Of a DNA stretch of 64,000 nt, positions 31,212-40,003 are shown piece after piece. The stretch lies in assembly GCF_000819745.1 (NCBI RefSeq), contig NZ_CDDA01000030.1, positions 39,398 through 103,397 of the forward strand, given 5' to 3'. The stretch's first letter is position 1; each line of letters opens with the position of its first letter. The DNA is from Aeromonas bestiarum (GTDB lineage: Bacteria; Pseudomonadota; Gammaproteobacteria; Enterobacterales; Aeromonadaceae). The notes under the pieces were generated by a model. It was not told the DNA's origin, made no database searches, and saw only the letters and a program-made list of their open reading frames with translations. A program made the translations under genes and the position numbers.

Positions 31212-32450
31212 ATGACAGGTATCAAGATTTCCGTAGACCGACTGCAAGTCGGCAATTTCGTCTCTCTGCCACTGGGTTGGCGCGAACACCCCTTCCTGTT
31301 TTCCAGCTTCAAGCTCAAGACTGAAGAGGAGATAGAGCTTATCCGCCGGCTTGGCCTCAAGCTCGTGACCATCATCCCCGACAAGAGCGATGCACCGCCC
31401 AAGCCGCTGAGCCAGATCCAGCCTCAACCAACCGAGGCGCCGGACACCTCCCAGCGCCAGGCCGAGATGCAGCTGGAAAAAGAGCGCCGCATCGAGCAGT
31501 TGCAGCAGTATCGCCGCGACTTGCAGCAGTGCGAGAAGCAGTTCCAGCAGTCGCTGGCGCAGGTGCGCAGCGTGATGAGCAAGATCCAGTCCCGCCCCCT
31601 CAACGCCATCGGCGAGGCGCAGGAGCTGATCAACGCCATGACGGAGCAGCTGCTGTCGGTGGACGAGATGGTGCTGCACTTGGTCTCCGACAGCGAGGAT
31701 GGCAACAACCTCTACTTCCACTCCCTCAACGTCAGCGTGCTCAGCATGCTGCTGGCCAAGGAGTGCAACATGTCGGCCGACGAGATCCGCCAGGTCGGCA
31801 TGGGCGCCCTGTTCCACGACATCGGCAAGCTGAAGATCCCGAGCCAGATACTGCGCAAGACGGAGCCGCTGACCAAGCCGGAGCAGAACCTGATGGCCCA
31901 GCACCCGCGCTACGGCCTGGATCTGCTCAATCTGGCCAAGGATTTTCCGGCCGGGGCCAAGGGAATCGTGCTGCATCACCACGAATACCTGGATGGCAGC
32001 GGGCCCGAGGGGCTCAAGAAGGGGCAGCTCGACCCCCTCACCCAGATGGTGTCGCTGATCAACGAGTACGACAACCTCTGCCACCTGCAGGCCAAGGTGC
32101 CCTACTCGGCCCTGAGCGGCCTCTACAAGCAGCGCAAGGCCCAGTTCAACCCGGAATACCTCAGCATGCTGATCCGGCTGATGGGCATATACCCGCCCGG
32201 CAGCGTGGTGCAGCTCTCCAACGGTCAGGTGGGGCTGGTGATGTCGGTGAATGCCTCCCGCCTGCTCTACCCCTCTGTGCTGGTGTACGATCCCCGCATC
32301 CCGCGCCAGGAGGCGGCCATCATAGATCTGCAACAGGCCGAGCTCTCCATCGCCAAGGTGATCCACCCCAAACGACTGCCCCCGGCGGTGTTCGAGTACC
32401 TCAATCCACGTACCCGAATCAGCTACTACTTCGAACACGCCAAGCCCTGA
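31212..32450 (+). CDS. HD-GYP-type cyclic di-GMP phosphodiesterase, divergent GYP motif
   Basis: A 412-residue protein. Residues 1-95 form a DUF3391-type N-terminal domain (IKISVDRLQVGNFVSLPLGW), then a coiled coil (about 85-135), then an HD-GYP domain (about 150-330). The metal ligands are present: HSLNVSVLS, FHDIGKLKIP, HHHEYLDGSG and LINEYDNLC. The signature GYP reads G-S-G-P-E-G, so the Tyr is lost. HD-GYP proteins hydrolyse c-di-GMP to GMP and may need GYP for partner binding. The ATG at 31212 matches family starts; an in-frame GTG at 31191 is also possible and neither has a strong ribosome site. CinA-like follows 58 bases later. Confidence 0.85.
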   Translation: MTGIKISVDRLQVGNFVSLPLGWREHPFLFSSFKLKTEEEIELIRRLGLKLVTIIPDKSDAPPKPLSQIQPQPTEAPDTSQRQAEMQLEKERRIEQLQQYRRDLQQCEKQFQQSLAQVRSVMSKIQSRPLNAIGEAQELINAMTEQLLSVDEMVLHLVSDSEDGNNLYFHSLNVSVLSMLLAKECNMSADEIRQVGMGALFHDIGKLKIPSQILRKTEPLTKPEQNLMAQHPRYGLDLLNLAKDFPAGAKGIVLHHHEYLDGSGPEGLKKGQLDPLTQMVSLINEYDNLCHLQAKVPYSALSGLYKQRKAQFNPEYLSMLIRLMGIYPPGSVVQLSNGQVGLVMSVNASRLLYPSVLVYDPRIPRQEAAIIDLQQAELSIAKVIHPKRLPPAVFEYLNPRTRISYYFEHAKP

Positions 32451-32508
32451 TTGTCCCGGCCATGGTTCATGGCCGTCCCAGTTCAGGTCCCCAGCCCAAG
32501 GAGCCCCC

Positions 32509-33672
32509 ATGCGTATCGAGATCATCAGCACCGGAGACGAGATAGTGACGGGTCTGGTGGTGGATACCAACGCGGCCTGGCTCAGCGCCCTGCTGCTGGA
32601 ACAGGGCTGGCAGGTGCGCCGCCGCGTCACAGTGGGGGACAACCTCGCCGATCTGAAAACCGTGCTGCAGGAGAGCGCCAGCCGCGCCGAGGTGGTGCTG
32701 GTGTGCGGCGGCCTGGGCCCCACCGCCGATGATCTCACCGCCCAGGCGGCGGCCGAGGCGTTCGGCCAGCCCCTGGCCCTGTTCCCGGACTGGCTCGCCA
32801 CCATAGCGGCGCGCTACGCCAGCCGCGGCCGGCCCATGCCCGCCAGCAACGCCAAGCAGGCCTGGCTGCCGCAAGATTGCGAGATCCTGGACAACCCGGT
32901 CGGCACCGCCTGTGGCTTTGTGGTCACCCACACAGGCCATCAGGGCCAGAGCCAGCTCTTCTTCACCCCGGGCGTGCCGTTCGAATTCAAGCAGATGGTG
33001 CACGAACAGATCTTGCCGCGCCTCAAGGCGCTTGCGGGCGCGAAGACCGATACCGAACTGCGCCGCTTCTACAGCTTCGGCATCTCGGAATCAGCCCTCT
33101 CCGACATGCTGGATGCAGCCCCCTGGCCGACCGGCATAGAGCTGGGCTACCGCTCCTCCATGCCGCTGATCGAGCTGAAACTCATAGGCCACGGCGCCAG
33201 CGCCGCCGACATGGATGCCGCCGAGGCGCGACTGCTCGCGGCGATCCAGCCCTGGCTGGTGGGACGGGGGGATGAGGAGCCTGCGCGGCAGATCCTGGCC
33301 CTGCTGGGGGAGAGGCCGCTGACCCTGCTGGAGGGGGAGAGCCGGGGTGCCCTGCTCGCCCTCTGCCACGACCATCCCCGGCTTGAAGCCGGCTTTCGCG
33401 GCGACCTCGCCAGCGAGCTGGCGCAGTTGGAGGCAAAAAGTGAGGAGCTGAGCCTGACCATGGGATGGGAGGGGCCGGACGGCGTGCCGCTGCTGCTCTG
33501 CGCCGACGGGCAAAAGATCGGCCAGACGCTGAAGGCCAGTCACCCGGATCCCGAGAGCCGACGCAAGATCCTCGCCTTCGCCGCCCTCGACATGCTGCGC
33601 CGCCAGCTGCAAGGCTTGCCTGTGCTCGGCGACTACCTCACCCTGGCCAGAACGGCGCAGCGCGGCAGCTAG
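32509..33672 (+). CDS. CinA-like protein (YfaY type)
   Basis: A 387-residue protein. Residues 1-170 form the MoaB/MogA-like domain with EIISTGDEIVTGLVVDTNAAW and VCGGLGPTADDLTAQA, plus TPGVPFEFKQM. The C-terminal part (about 250-380) corresponds to the NMN deamidase domain of CinA but looks weakly conserved (GALLALCHD...), as in YfaY, which is thought to lack deamidase activity. The role may be nucleotide salvage or pyrophosphatase-like. AAGGAG lies five bases before the start. It follows the HD-GYP gene on the same strand. Confidence 0.85.
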   Translation: MRIEIISTGDEIVTGLVVDTNAAWLSALLLEQGWQVRRRVTVGDNLADLKTVLQESASRAEVVLVCGGLGPTADDLTAQAAAEAFGQPLALFPDWLATIAARYASRGRPMPASNAKQAWLPQDCEILDNPVGTACGFVVTHTGHQGQSQLFFTPGVPFEFKQMVHEQILPRLKALAGAKTDTELRRFYSFGISESALSDMLDAAPWPTGIELGYRSSMPLIELKLIGHGASAADMDAAEARLLAAIQPWLVGRGDEEPARQILALLGERPLTLLEGESRGALLALCHDHPRLEAGFRGDLASELAQLEAKSEELSLTMGWEGPDGVPLLLCADGQKIGQTLKASHPDPESRRKILAFAALDMLRRQLQGLPVLGDYLTLARTAQRGS

Positions 33673-33716
33673 GCATCAAACGCCGGTACCCGCAAAATCG
33701 GACACAGACAAACGCC

Positions 33717-34811
33717 TCAATCCAGACTCTTCTTGAACCTGTGGGCGGCCAGAGTCAGCACCAGCAGGGTGAAACCGGCCAGCCAGAGCACGTCCGGCAG
33801 CAACTCAGACAACTCACCGCCCCGCAGCACTATGCCCCGGATCAACCGCATGAAGTGGGTGGCCGGCAACACCTCGGCAATCCACTGGGCCGGCACCGGC
33901 ATCCCCTCGTAGGGGAACATGAAACCCGACAACAGGATGGAGGGCAGCAGGATGAACACCGTCATCTGCATCGCCTGCAGCTGGGTCTGTGCCAGGGTGG
34001 AGATAAGCAGCCCCAGGGTCAGGCTGGCGGCGATGAACAGCAGGGTCGCCAGCAGCACCTGACTCAGGGCGCCGTTGACGGGCACATCGAAGATGAGATG
34101 GCCGAGACCGAGTATGATGGCCACCTGGACCAGCCCCACCCCGATATAGGGCAAAATCTTGCCCAGCATCAGCTCCATAGAGCTGACCGGGGTGGTGATG
34201 AGCAGCTCCAGATTGCCGCGCTCGCGCTCGCGCACTATGGCCGCCGAGGTGAACATGATCATGGTCATGGTGAGGATCACCCCGAGCAAACCGGGCACTA
34301 TGTTGACCGCCGAGCGGCGGGCCGGGTTGAAGTAGAGCACAGTCTCGAAGGTGGGAGGCGCGGATTCAAGCCCAGGTTTCAGATCCGACAGCGGCATGTT
34401 GCGCAGCCCCAGCAGGGCCCCGGCTATCATGGTGTCCGAACCGTCCACCAGCCACTGGCCCGCCGTCTCGCCGGCGCTGAGCCGGCGGCTCAAGTCGGGG
34501 GGCAGCACCAGCACGGCCCGCACCTCGCCCCGGGTCAATGCCGCTTCGGCCTGCTGCACTCCCACATAATGGTGTTCGATGCGTACCACCTGGCTCGCCT
34601 TCACCGCCTCCACCAGCAGCCGTCCCGGCACGCTCTGGCTCATCTCCACCAGCCCCACCGGGATATGGCGCACATCCGTGTTGATGGCGTAGCCAAACAG
34701 CAGCAGCTGGATCAGGGGGATCATCACCACCATGCCAAAGGTCAGCCTGTCGCGCGCCAGCTGCCTGAGTTCTTTCTGGGTAATGGCCCAGAGCCGTCGC
34801 AGACTGTTCAT
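33717..34811 (-). CDS. ABC-2 type exporter permease
   Basis: A 364-residue inner-membrane permease: one N-terminal segment (about 22-42), a large periplasmic domain (about 43-170), then five membrane segments, with the ABC-2 signature IVRERERGNLELLITTPVSSMELMLGK. It resembles YhhJ/YbhS. AGGA lies seven bases before the start at 34811. It is the third gene of a fusion protein-ATPase-permease operon, 19 bases after the ATPase. The substrate is unknown; relatives export drugs, dyes or other amphiphiles. Confidence 0.88.
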   Translation of the reverse strand: MNSLRRLWAITQKELRQLARDRLTFGMVVMIPLIQLLLFGYAINTDVRHIPVGLVEMSQSVPGRLLVEAVKASQVVRIEHHYVGVQQAEAALTRGEVRAVLVLPPDLSRRLSAGETAGQWLVDGSDTMIAGALLGLRNMPLSDLKPGLESAPPTFETVLYFNPARRSAVNIVPGLLGVILTMTMIMFTSAAIVRERERGNLELLITTPVSSMELMLGKILPYIGVGLVQVAIILGLGHLIFDVPVNGALSQVLLATLLFIAASLTLGLLISTLAQTQLQAMQMTVFILLPSILLSGFMFPYEGMPVPAQWIAEVLPATHFMRLIRGIVLRGGELSELLPDVLWLAGFTLLVLTLAAHRFKKSLD

Positions 34812-34830
34812 CCCGGCTTCCTCAACATGC

Positions 34831-35760
34831 TCATGCCCTTGGCTCCTGCCCGGTGCAGCTGACGAACACATCCTCCAGGCTGGGTCTGACCAGTGCCATG
34901 GCGGCACCGGCCAGCGCCGGGCAGGCCTGCTGCAACCAGGTCACAGGCTCGGCCAGCTCCTTGTCCACCAGCACCCGCAAGCGCTGACCGAGCTGGGCGG
35001 CGGATCGCACCGGCGCCAGCTGCACCAGCTGCTGCTTGAGTAGCCGCAGGTCGCTGGCCTGCACCTCCACCACCCGGGTGCTCATGGCATCCATCAGCGC
35101 CTGGGGCGAGCCCTGGGCCCGCACCCGCCCCGCCTCCATGATGGCCAGCGCATGACAGCGCTCCGCCTCGTCCATGTAGTGGGTGGTGACCAATATGGTG
35201 GTGCCCCCTTCGCTGAGATCGAACAGCTTCTCCCAGAAATCACGCCGGTTTTGCGGATCCACCGCCGAGGTAGGCTCATCGAGCAGCAGCAGATCCGGGC
35301 CGTGGATCACGGCCGCCGCCAGCGCCAACCGCTGCTTCTGGCCGCCGCTCATGGCGCCGGCCCGCTGCCGGGCCAGCGCGGTCAGCTCATAGGTGGCCAG
35401 CAGTTCGTGCAACCGGGCACCGAGTGCGGCCCCCCCCATGCCGTGAATGCGGCCCATGAATTCCAGGTTTTCCCAGCTCGTCAGCTCGTCGTAGAGGGAG
35501 AACTTCTGGGTCATGTAGCCGATCCGGCGTTTGAGTGTCTCGGCCTGCTTGGGAATGCTGAGCCCCAGCACCTCCACCTCTCCGGCCGAGGGGGTGAGCA
35601 GGCCGGTCAGCATGCGCAGTGTGGTAGATTTCCCGCAGCCGTTGGGACCGAGAAAGCCGTGTATCTGCCCCCTGGGCACGCAGAGATCCAGCCCGTCCAC
35701 CGCCAGGAAATCGCCGAAGCGGCGACTCACCCCCTGCGCCCGGATCGCCAGTTCACTCAT
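34831..35760 (-). CDS. ABC transporter ATP-binding protein
   Basis: A 309-residue ATPase. Walker A is GPNGCGKST, with Cys in a variable place; the Q-loop is in YMTQKFSLYDELT; the signature MSGGQKQRL precedes Walker B LLLLDEPTSAVDP and the H-loop VTTHYMDEAE. The C-terminal 80 residues are an accessory domain. The start at 35760 is preferred over the earlier in-frame ATG, which lacks a ribosome site, and overlaps the end of the fusion-protein gene by 8 bases, so the genes are coupled. It energises the adjacent permease. Confidence 0.9.
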   Translation of the reverse strand: MSELAIRAQGVSRRFGDFLAVDGLDLCVPRGQIHGFLGPNGCGKSTTLRMLTGLLTPSAGEVEVLGLSIPKQAETLKRRIGYMTQKFSLYDELTSWENLEFMGRIHGMGGAALGARLHELLATYELTALARQRAGAMSGGQKQRLALAAAVIHGPDLLLLDEPTSAVDPQNRRDFWEKLFDLSEGGTTILVTTHYMDEAERCHALAIMEAGRVRAQGSPQALMDAMSTRVVEVQASDLRLLKQQLVQLAPVRSAAQLGQRLRVLVDKELAEPVTWLQQACPALAGAAMALVRPSLEDVFVSCTGQEPRA

Positions 35761-36721
35761 GGCCCGCCCTCTCATCGCCGGGCTCCGCCTGCAACGGCAG
35801 GCCGCTCGGCAGATCCTGCGCCCCGTTCGGCAGATCTATCTCGGCCAGATAGACCAACCGGGCTCTGTCCTGTTCGTTGAGGGCATAGTAGGGGGTAAAG
35901 GCGGGCTCTTTCGAGATCCAGCGCAGCCGGCCCATGAGCGGCTCGGCCACCCCGTCCACCCGCACCCGTACCGGCTCGCCGAGGCGATAGCTGGCGAGGG
36001 AGGGCTCGGGCACATAGACCCGGGCGTAGGGGGCCTGATCCGCCTGAATGGCCGCCAGCACGGCACCGACCGACACCCGTTCACCTAGGTGATAGGGCAG
36101 GCTGTCGAGCCGGCCGCTGCGAGTGGCGACGATGGAGAGATCCGCCAGCTCCCGCTCGGCCAGCGCCACTTCGGCCCTGGCGGCCTGCAGGGCCGCATCG
36201 GCTTCGTCTATGTCTTCGCTGCGCACGCCCCTGGTCAGCTTGTCGAGCTGCTGGCGCGCCCCGTCCTGTTCGGCCAGGGCGCCGTCACGCAGGGCTCGGG
36301 CCTTGTCAAGATCGGCCGGGCTCACCAGCTTCTGGCGCACCAGTCGATCGATGCGCACGAAGTTGCGCTCGCTCTCCCTGACATTGGCCTGCGCCTTGTC
36401 GAGGCTGGCCCGGGCGGCGGCTATGTCTTCCGGCCGTTCGCCATTGGTCATGCGGGTGAGGGCCGCGCGCGCTTGTGCCTCCTGGGCACGGGCACGGGCC
36501 AGCACCGCCTGCTGGCGGCGATCGTCGAGCCGGGCCAGCAGGGCCCCCTCAGCCACCTGACTCCCCTGCGCCACCGGCAGGGCGCGAATGATCTCGCTGG
36601 CGGTGGCGGTCAGCAGCACCCGATCCCGCTCCAGGGTGCCGAGTGCAATGGTGGACACCTGCGGCTGGCAGGCGGTGAGCAGGCCCGTCAGGGCCAGGGG
36701 CAGCAGACAATGACGCAACAT
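35753..36721 (-). CDS. HlyD-family periplasmic adaptor lipoprotein
   Basis: A 322-residue membrane fusion protein. The N-terminus MLRHCLLP...LLTAC is a lipoprotein signal (Cys18). The lipoyl halves are SEIIRALPVAQGSQVAEGALLARLDD and SGRLDSLPYHLGERVSVGAVLA; between them lies a long helical hairpin (about 70-190, Ala/Arg-rich heptads). Such proteins link the exporter to a TolC-type outer-membrane channel. GAGGAG lies five bases before the start at 36721. First gene of the three-gene exporter operon; no regulator is adjacent. Confidence 0.88.
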   Translation of the reverse strand: MLRHCLLPLALTGLLTACQPQVSTIALGTLERDRVLLTATASEIIRALPVAQGSQVAEGALLARLDDRRQQAVLARARAQEAQARAALTRMTNGERPEDIAAARASLDKAQANVRESERNFVRIDRLVRQKLVSPADLDKARALRDGALAEQDGARQQLDKLTRGVRSEDIDEADAALQAARAEVALAERELADLSIVATRSGRLDSLPYHLGERVSVGAVLAAIQADQAPYARVYVPEPSLASYRLGEPVRVRVDGVAEPLMGRLRWISKEPAFTPYYALNEQDRARLVYLAEIDLPNGAQDLPSGLPLQAEPGDERAGHE

Positions 36722-37014
36722 CGATACTCCTCTCGCGGCTGGCCGGTCTGTCCCGGTACAAACCACCACCGGGTTCAGGGCCGGCACGTCTCTCGCAGAC
36801 CTGCGGGCTTCTCGTGCCGTCAGCATACCCGCTGTCACCCTTGATTTCCTCGTCCCAGCTCACCCATTTGTGCTTACCTCGTTGACCAAAAAGGAGAAAT
36901 ACCCGAATACTGCAGACCGGCGCCATCTTGATGACTCGCGTTTTTAACAAAAAACCGATTAAATGGAAGTAAGAAGCGATCTCGATATGGGTACAGACGG
37001 GGGAAGGGAACCGG

Positions 37015-38685
37015 GTGTTAAGCAAAGAGTGGTTATTGTTATCAGCCGATATGGAGTATGCCTGCCTGCGCATAGTGCCCGGGCTGACCAAACCCGTCTC
37101 GGAAAACGATATCCAGACGCTGCTGCTGGCTTCCAACTGTCGCCGCTACCAGCCGCTGACGGAGGGGATCAAGCAGGCCATCAGCTTGCTCAATACCCTA
37201 TTGAGCAACCCGGCCGCCCCCCTGCCCGGCAATCCGGTCCCCGTCGCCCAGCGCCACGATGCCCGCGTCACCCTGGTGGTGGAGAAAGACCGGATGAGCG
37301 CCGTCGCCCAGATCACCGCCGACTGGGGTGGCAAGTATCTCACCACTGAAGAGCTGGAGCAGGCGGTGCAGGCCAGCGAGATCAGCCAGGGAGTACAGGC
37401 GCCCCTCATAGCCGCCGCCATTCTGGCCGCCAAGGAGGCGACGCCGGGGGCCCTGATCAAGCTGCCGGTGGCGCTGGGCAAGGCCGCCGTCAACGGCCAG
37501 GACACCCGCTTCGAGCGGCTGGTGGAAACCCCGGCCGAGCGGATCCTCAAGCCCCAGGAGCTGGATCATGGCCGGGTCGACATGCGCGACCTCGGCACCC
37601 TGCTCACCGTCAAGGCAGGCGCCCAGCTGATGCGCCGCCACCCCGCCACCCAGGGCGTGCCCGGCTTTACCGTCACCGGCCAGGAGCTGCCCGCCAAACA
37701 CGGCAAGGACAGCCCCATGGTCGCCGGCGAGGGCACCTTCGCTTCACCGGACGATGTGGATCTGCTGCTGGCCGGCCGCCCAGGCCTGCCCCGCCAGGAG
37801 AAGAACGGCATGAAGGTGGACGACGTGCTGAGCGTCAAGCAGGTCGACATCCGCCACGGCCACGTCATCTTCGAGGGGGCCCTGATAGTGGCGGGAGATG
37901 TCACCCCCGGCATGAAGATAAAGACCAGCGGCGACGTGGTGATCGGCGGCTTCGTCGAGGGGGGCTATATCGAGTCGAGCGGCACCATCACGGTGCGCAA
38001 CGGCATCATAGGCCGCAAGAGCGAGCAGAGTGACGAGTACCTCTGCCACCTCAATGCCCAGGGCGAGATCCACGCCAGCTATGCCCAGTACGCCAAGCTG
38101 GAGGCCGGCGGCGACATCCAGATCCAGAGCCAGCTCAGCCACTGTTACAGCCGCAGCGGGCAAGACATCAAGGTAGGCGACAGCGGCATGCGCAAGGGCC
38201 ACCTGCTGGGGGGCATCAGCATCGCCAATCGCCTCATCATGGCCCCCATACTGGGGGCCTCGGCCTACAACCAGACCCGGTTGCAGATCCTCGGCGGCTA
38301 CTTCACCCACAAGGAGCAGGAGCAGGCCCTGCGCCAGCGCAAGCAGGAGTGCCGGGATCAGCTGGACAAGCTGCAGGATCTGCTGCTCAAGCTGTTGCAG
38401 CTACCAGGGGACAAGCGCAATCCCCAGACAGTGCAGAAGATCAAATTGATCCGCACCCAGCATATCGACGAGAGCAAGCTGCTGGATGAACAGCTGGAGG
38501 CGGCGCAGGAAGAGCTGCAAAAACTGATGACGGAGATGGACATCATAGCCACCCAGCGCGTCTTCCCCGGGGTCGAGGTGGAGATGGCCCACCATCATTA
38601 CAGAGTCGACATAGAGCACGGCCCCATCCACTTCGCCATCCACGAAGATCAGTTGCAGCTGACCCCCTACGAACCCCACAAGTGA
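37015..38685 (+). CDS. FapA/DUF342-family protein
   Basis: A 556-residue cytoplasmic protein. Residues of about 80-170 form the FapA N-terminal domain; about 175-400 is the DUF342 part, a right-handed beta-helix with repeating short strands (VIFEGALIVAGDVTPGMKIK, GDVVIGGFVEGGYIESSGTI, NGIIGRK); about 410-500 is a coiled coil. FapA-type proteins are tied to flagellar assembly or polar localisation in Vibrio and relatives. GGAAGGG lies six bases before the GTG start at 37015. A later ATG (37051) has no ribosome site. No flagellar genes are adjacent. Confidence 0.8.
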   Translation: MLSKEWLLLSADMEYACLRIVPGLTKPVSENDIQTLLLASNCRRYQPLTEGIKQAISLLNTLLSNPAAPLPGNPVPVAQRHDARVTLVVEKDRMSAVAQITADWGGKYLTTEELEQAVQASEISQGVQAPLIAAAILAAKEATPGALIKLPVALGKAAVNGQDTRFERLVETPAERILKPQELDHGRVDMRDLGTLLTVKAGAQLMRRHPATQGVPGFTVTGQELPAKHGKDSPMVAGEGTFASPDDVDLLLAGRPGLPRQEKNGMKVDDVLSVKQVDIRHGHVIFEGALIVAGDVTPGMKIKTSGDVVIGGFVEGGYIESSGTITVRNGIIGRKSEQSDEYLCHLNAQGEIHASYAQYAKLEAGGDIQIQSQLSHCYSRSGQDIKVGDSGMRKGHLLGGISIANRLIMAPILGASAYNQTRLQILGGYFTHKEQEQALRQRKQECRDQLDKLQDLLLKLLQLPGDKRNPQTVQKIKLIRTQHIDESKLLDEQLEAAQEELQKLMTEMDIIATQRVFPGVEVEMAHHHYRVDIEHGPIHFAIHEDQLQLTPYEPHK

Positions 38686-38832
38686 CGGCCTGCGGCTCGC
38701 GACTTCCCGGCAAGATCCCCCCTGCTGGCGCCGCCTCTCGCCGCCAACCCGTGATCCTGGCGGCGAATTTCGCTACACTCGGCCTCCCATTGGCCCCATA
38801 GGGCGGGCCAGCCAGACTTCAGGTAGTGAGAG

Positions 38833-39642
38833 ATGTACAAGCTGATCGCATTGGATATGGATGGCACCCTGTTGAACTCCCAGGGCCAGATTTCACCCCG
38901 CACCCACGCCGCCATTCAGGCCGCCCGCGCCAGGGGCGTGACTGTGGTACTGGCCTCGGGCCGCCCGCTGGAGGGGATGAGCCGCTACCTGGTCGAGCTC
39001 GGCCTCACCGATCAGGATGACTACGTCATCTGCTACAACGGCGCCCTGGTGCAACAGGTGGCCGATCAGCGCATCATCCGCAGCCAGCTGCTGACCGGCA
39101 GCGACGCCAGCGCCATCGCCAGGCTGGCAAACGAGCTGGAGGTGAACGTACACGGCTTCTCTGTCACCCGTGGCCTCATCAGCCCCAGGGTCAGCACCTA
39201 TACCGAGCACGAATCCCGCCTCATCGGCATGCCCATCAATCTGATCGATTTCGCCACCCTGCCCGCCGACGAGCAGATCATGAAGGTGATGATGATCGAC
39301 GAGCAGCCCCAGCTCTCCCGCGCCATCGAACGCCTGCCCGCCGAGCTTTATGAGCGCTACACAGTGGTGCGCAGCGCCCCCTACTTCCTCGAGTTCATGC
39401 ACAAGCAGAGCAACAAGGGGACCGGCGTCGCCGCTCTGGCCGAGCATCTGGGGCTGGACGCCGCCCAGGTGATCGCCGTGGGGGATGCGGGCAACGATCA
39501 CCACATGATCGAATACGCCGGGCTGGGAGTCGCCATGGGCAACGCCACCGACGAGATCAAGGCACTGGCCCAGCACACCACGACGCGCAACGATGAAGAC
39601 GGGGTCGCCCAGGTCATCGAGCGATTCGTGCTGAACGCCTGA
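38833..39642 (+). CDS. yidA: Cof-type HAD sugar-phosphatase YidA
   Basis: A 269-residue HAD phosphatase. Motif I is ALDMDGTLLNSQGQISP (nucleophile and acid Asp), motif II VVLASGRP, motif III the Lys of NKGTGVAAL, motif IV VGDAGNDHHMIEYAG. The cap is of the Cof type and the sequence follows E. coli YidA closely (ISPRTHAAI, SGRPLEGMSRYL). YidA hydrolyses erythrose-4-phosphate, alpha-glucose-1-phosphate and other sugar phosphates. It is transcribed alone. Confidence 0.9.
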   Translation: MYKLIALDMDGTLLNSQGQISPRTHAAIQAARARGVTVVLASGRPLEGMSRYLVELGLTDQDDYVICYNGALVQQVADQRIIRSQLLTGSDASAIARLANELEVNVHGFSVTRGLISPRVSTYTEHESRLIGMPINLIDFATLPADEQIMKVMMIDEQPQLSRAIERLPAELYERYTVVRSAPYFLEFMHKQSNKGTGVAALAEHLGLDAAQVIAVGDAGNDHHMIEYAGLGVAMGNATDEIKALAQHTTTRNDEDGVAQVIERFVLNA

Positions 39643-40003
39643 GTCGACAAAGGGGCCTGCGGGCCCCTTCTGCTATCCGGTTACCCCAGTCAGATGTTTA
39701 ATATATCCACCACAGACCATATCCCTCATCTCACCAACACCCCCGCAGGCCCCTTTAAAAGGGACTCAAGGCAGCTCTTCGATTAAAACAGTTAACATTT
39801 CAGCATCATTTCGTTTGACATATTGAACGGCCTTGGCAGACTGGGATCAGGATCCAGGCTGTCATTGCCCAGGCTGACCGACGATTCTGGTACTGCGGCA
39901 CGACCCTGATCCCATGACCATGCCTTGAGGCATGCCCTTGCCCTTTCAGCGGCAGCAAGGGCCTTCCCAAGGCGCAGGACCGCAAAGGATAGCAAGGTGA
40001 ATC
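39643..40003 (+). promoter_or_regulatory. Structured intergenic leader upstream of the PuuD-like gene
   Basis: About 360 bases without a gene but rich in inverted repeats: a 15-bp perfect pair (39649-39663 with 39742-39756), a 10-bp pair TGGGATCAGG/CCTGATCCCA (39842-39851 with 39905-39914), CATGCC-TTGA-GGCATG (39919-39934), GCCCTTGC/GCAAGGGC (39934-39941 with 39955-39962) and CCTT-CCC-AAGG. TTGACA at 39815-39820 could be a -35 but lacks a good -10. It may be a structured 5' leader; no known riboswitch consensus was recognised. Confidence 0.45.
39650..39669 (+). terminator. Terminator-like hairpin after yidA
   Basis: AAGGGGCC-TGCG-GGCCCCTT. The T-run is poor (CTGCTAT). The same left arm can pair instead with 39742-39756. 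Confidence 0.5.

Noticed and set aside
39815-39820. Perfect TTGACA upstream of the PuuD-like gene
   Set aside because: No acceptable -10 at 16-18 bases; noted only inside the leader entry.
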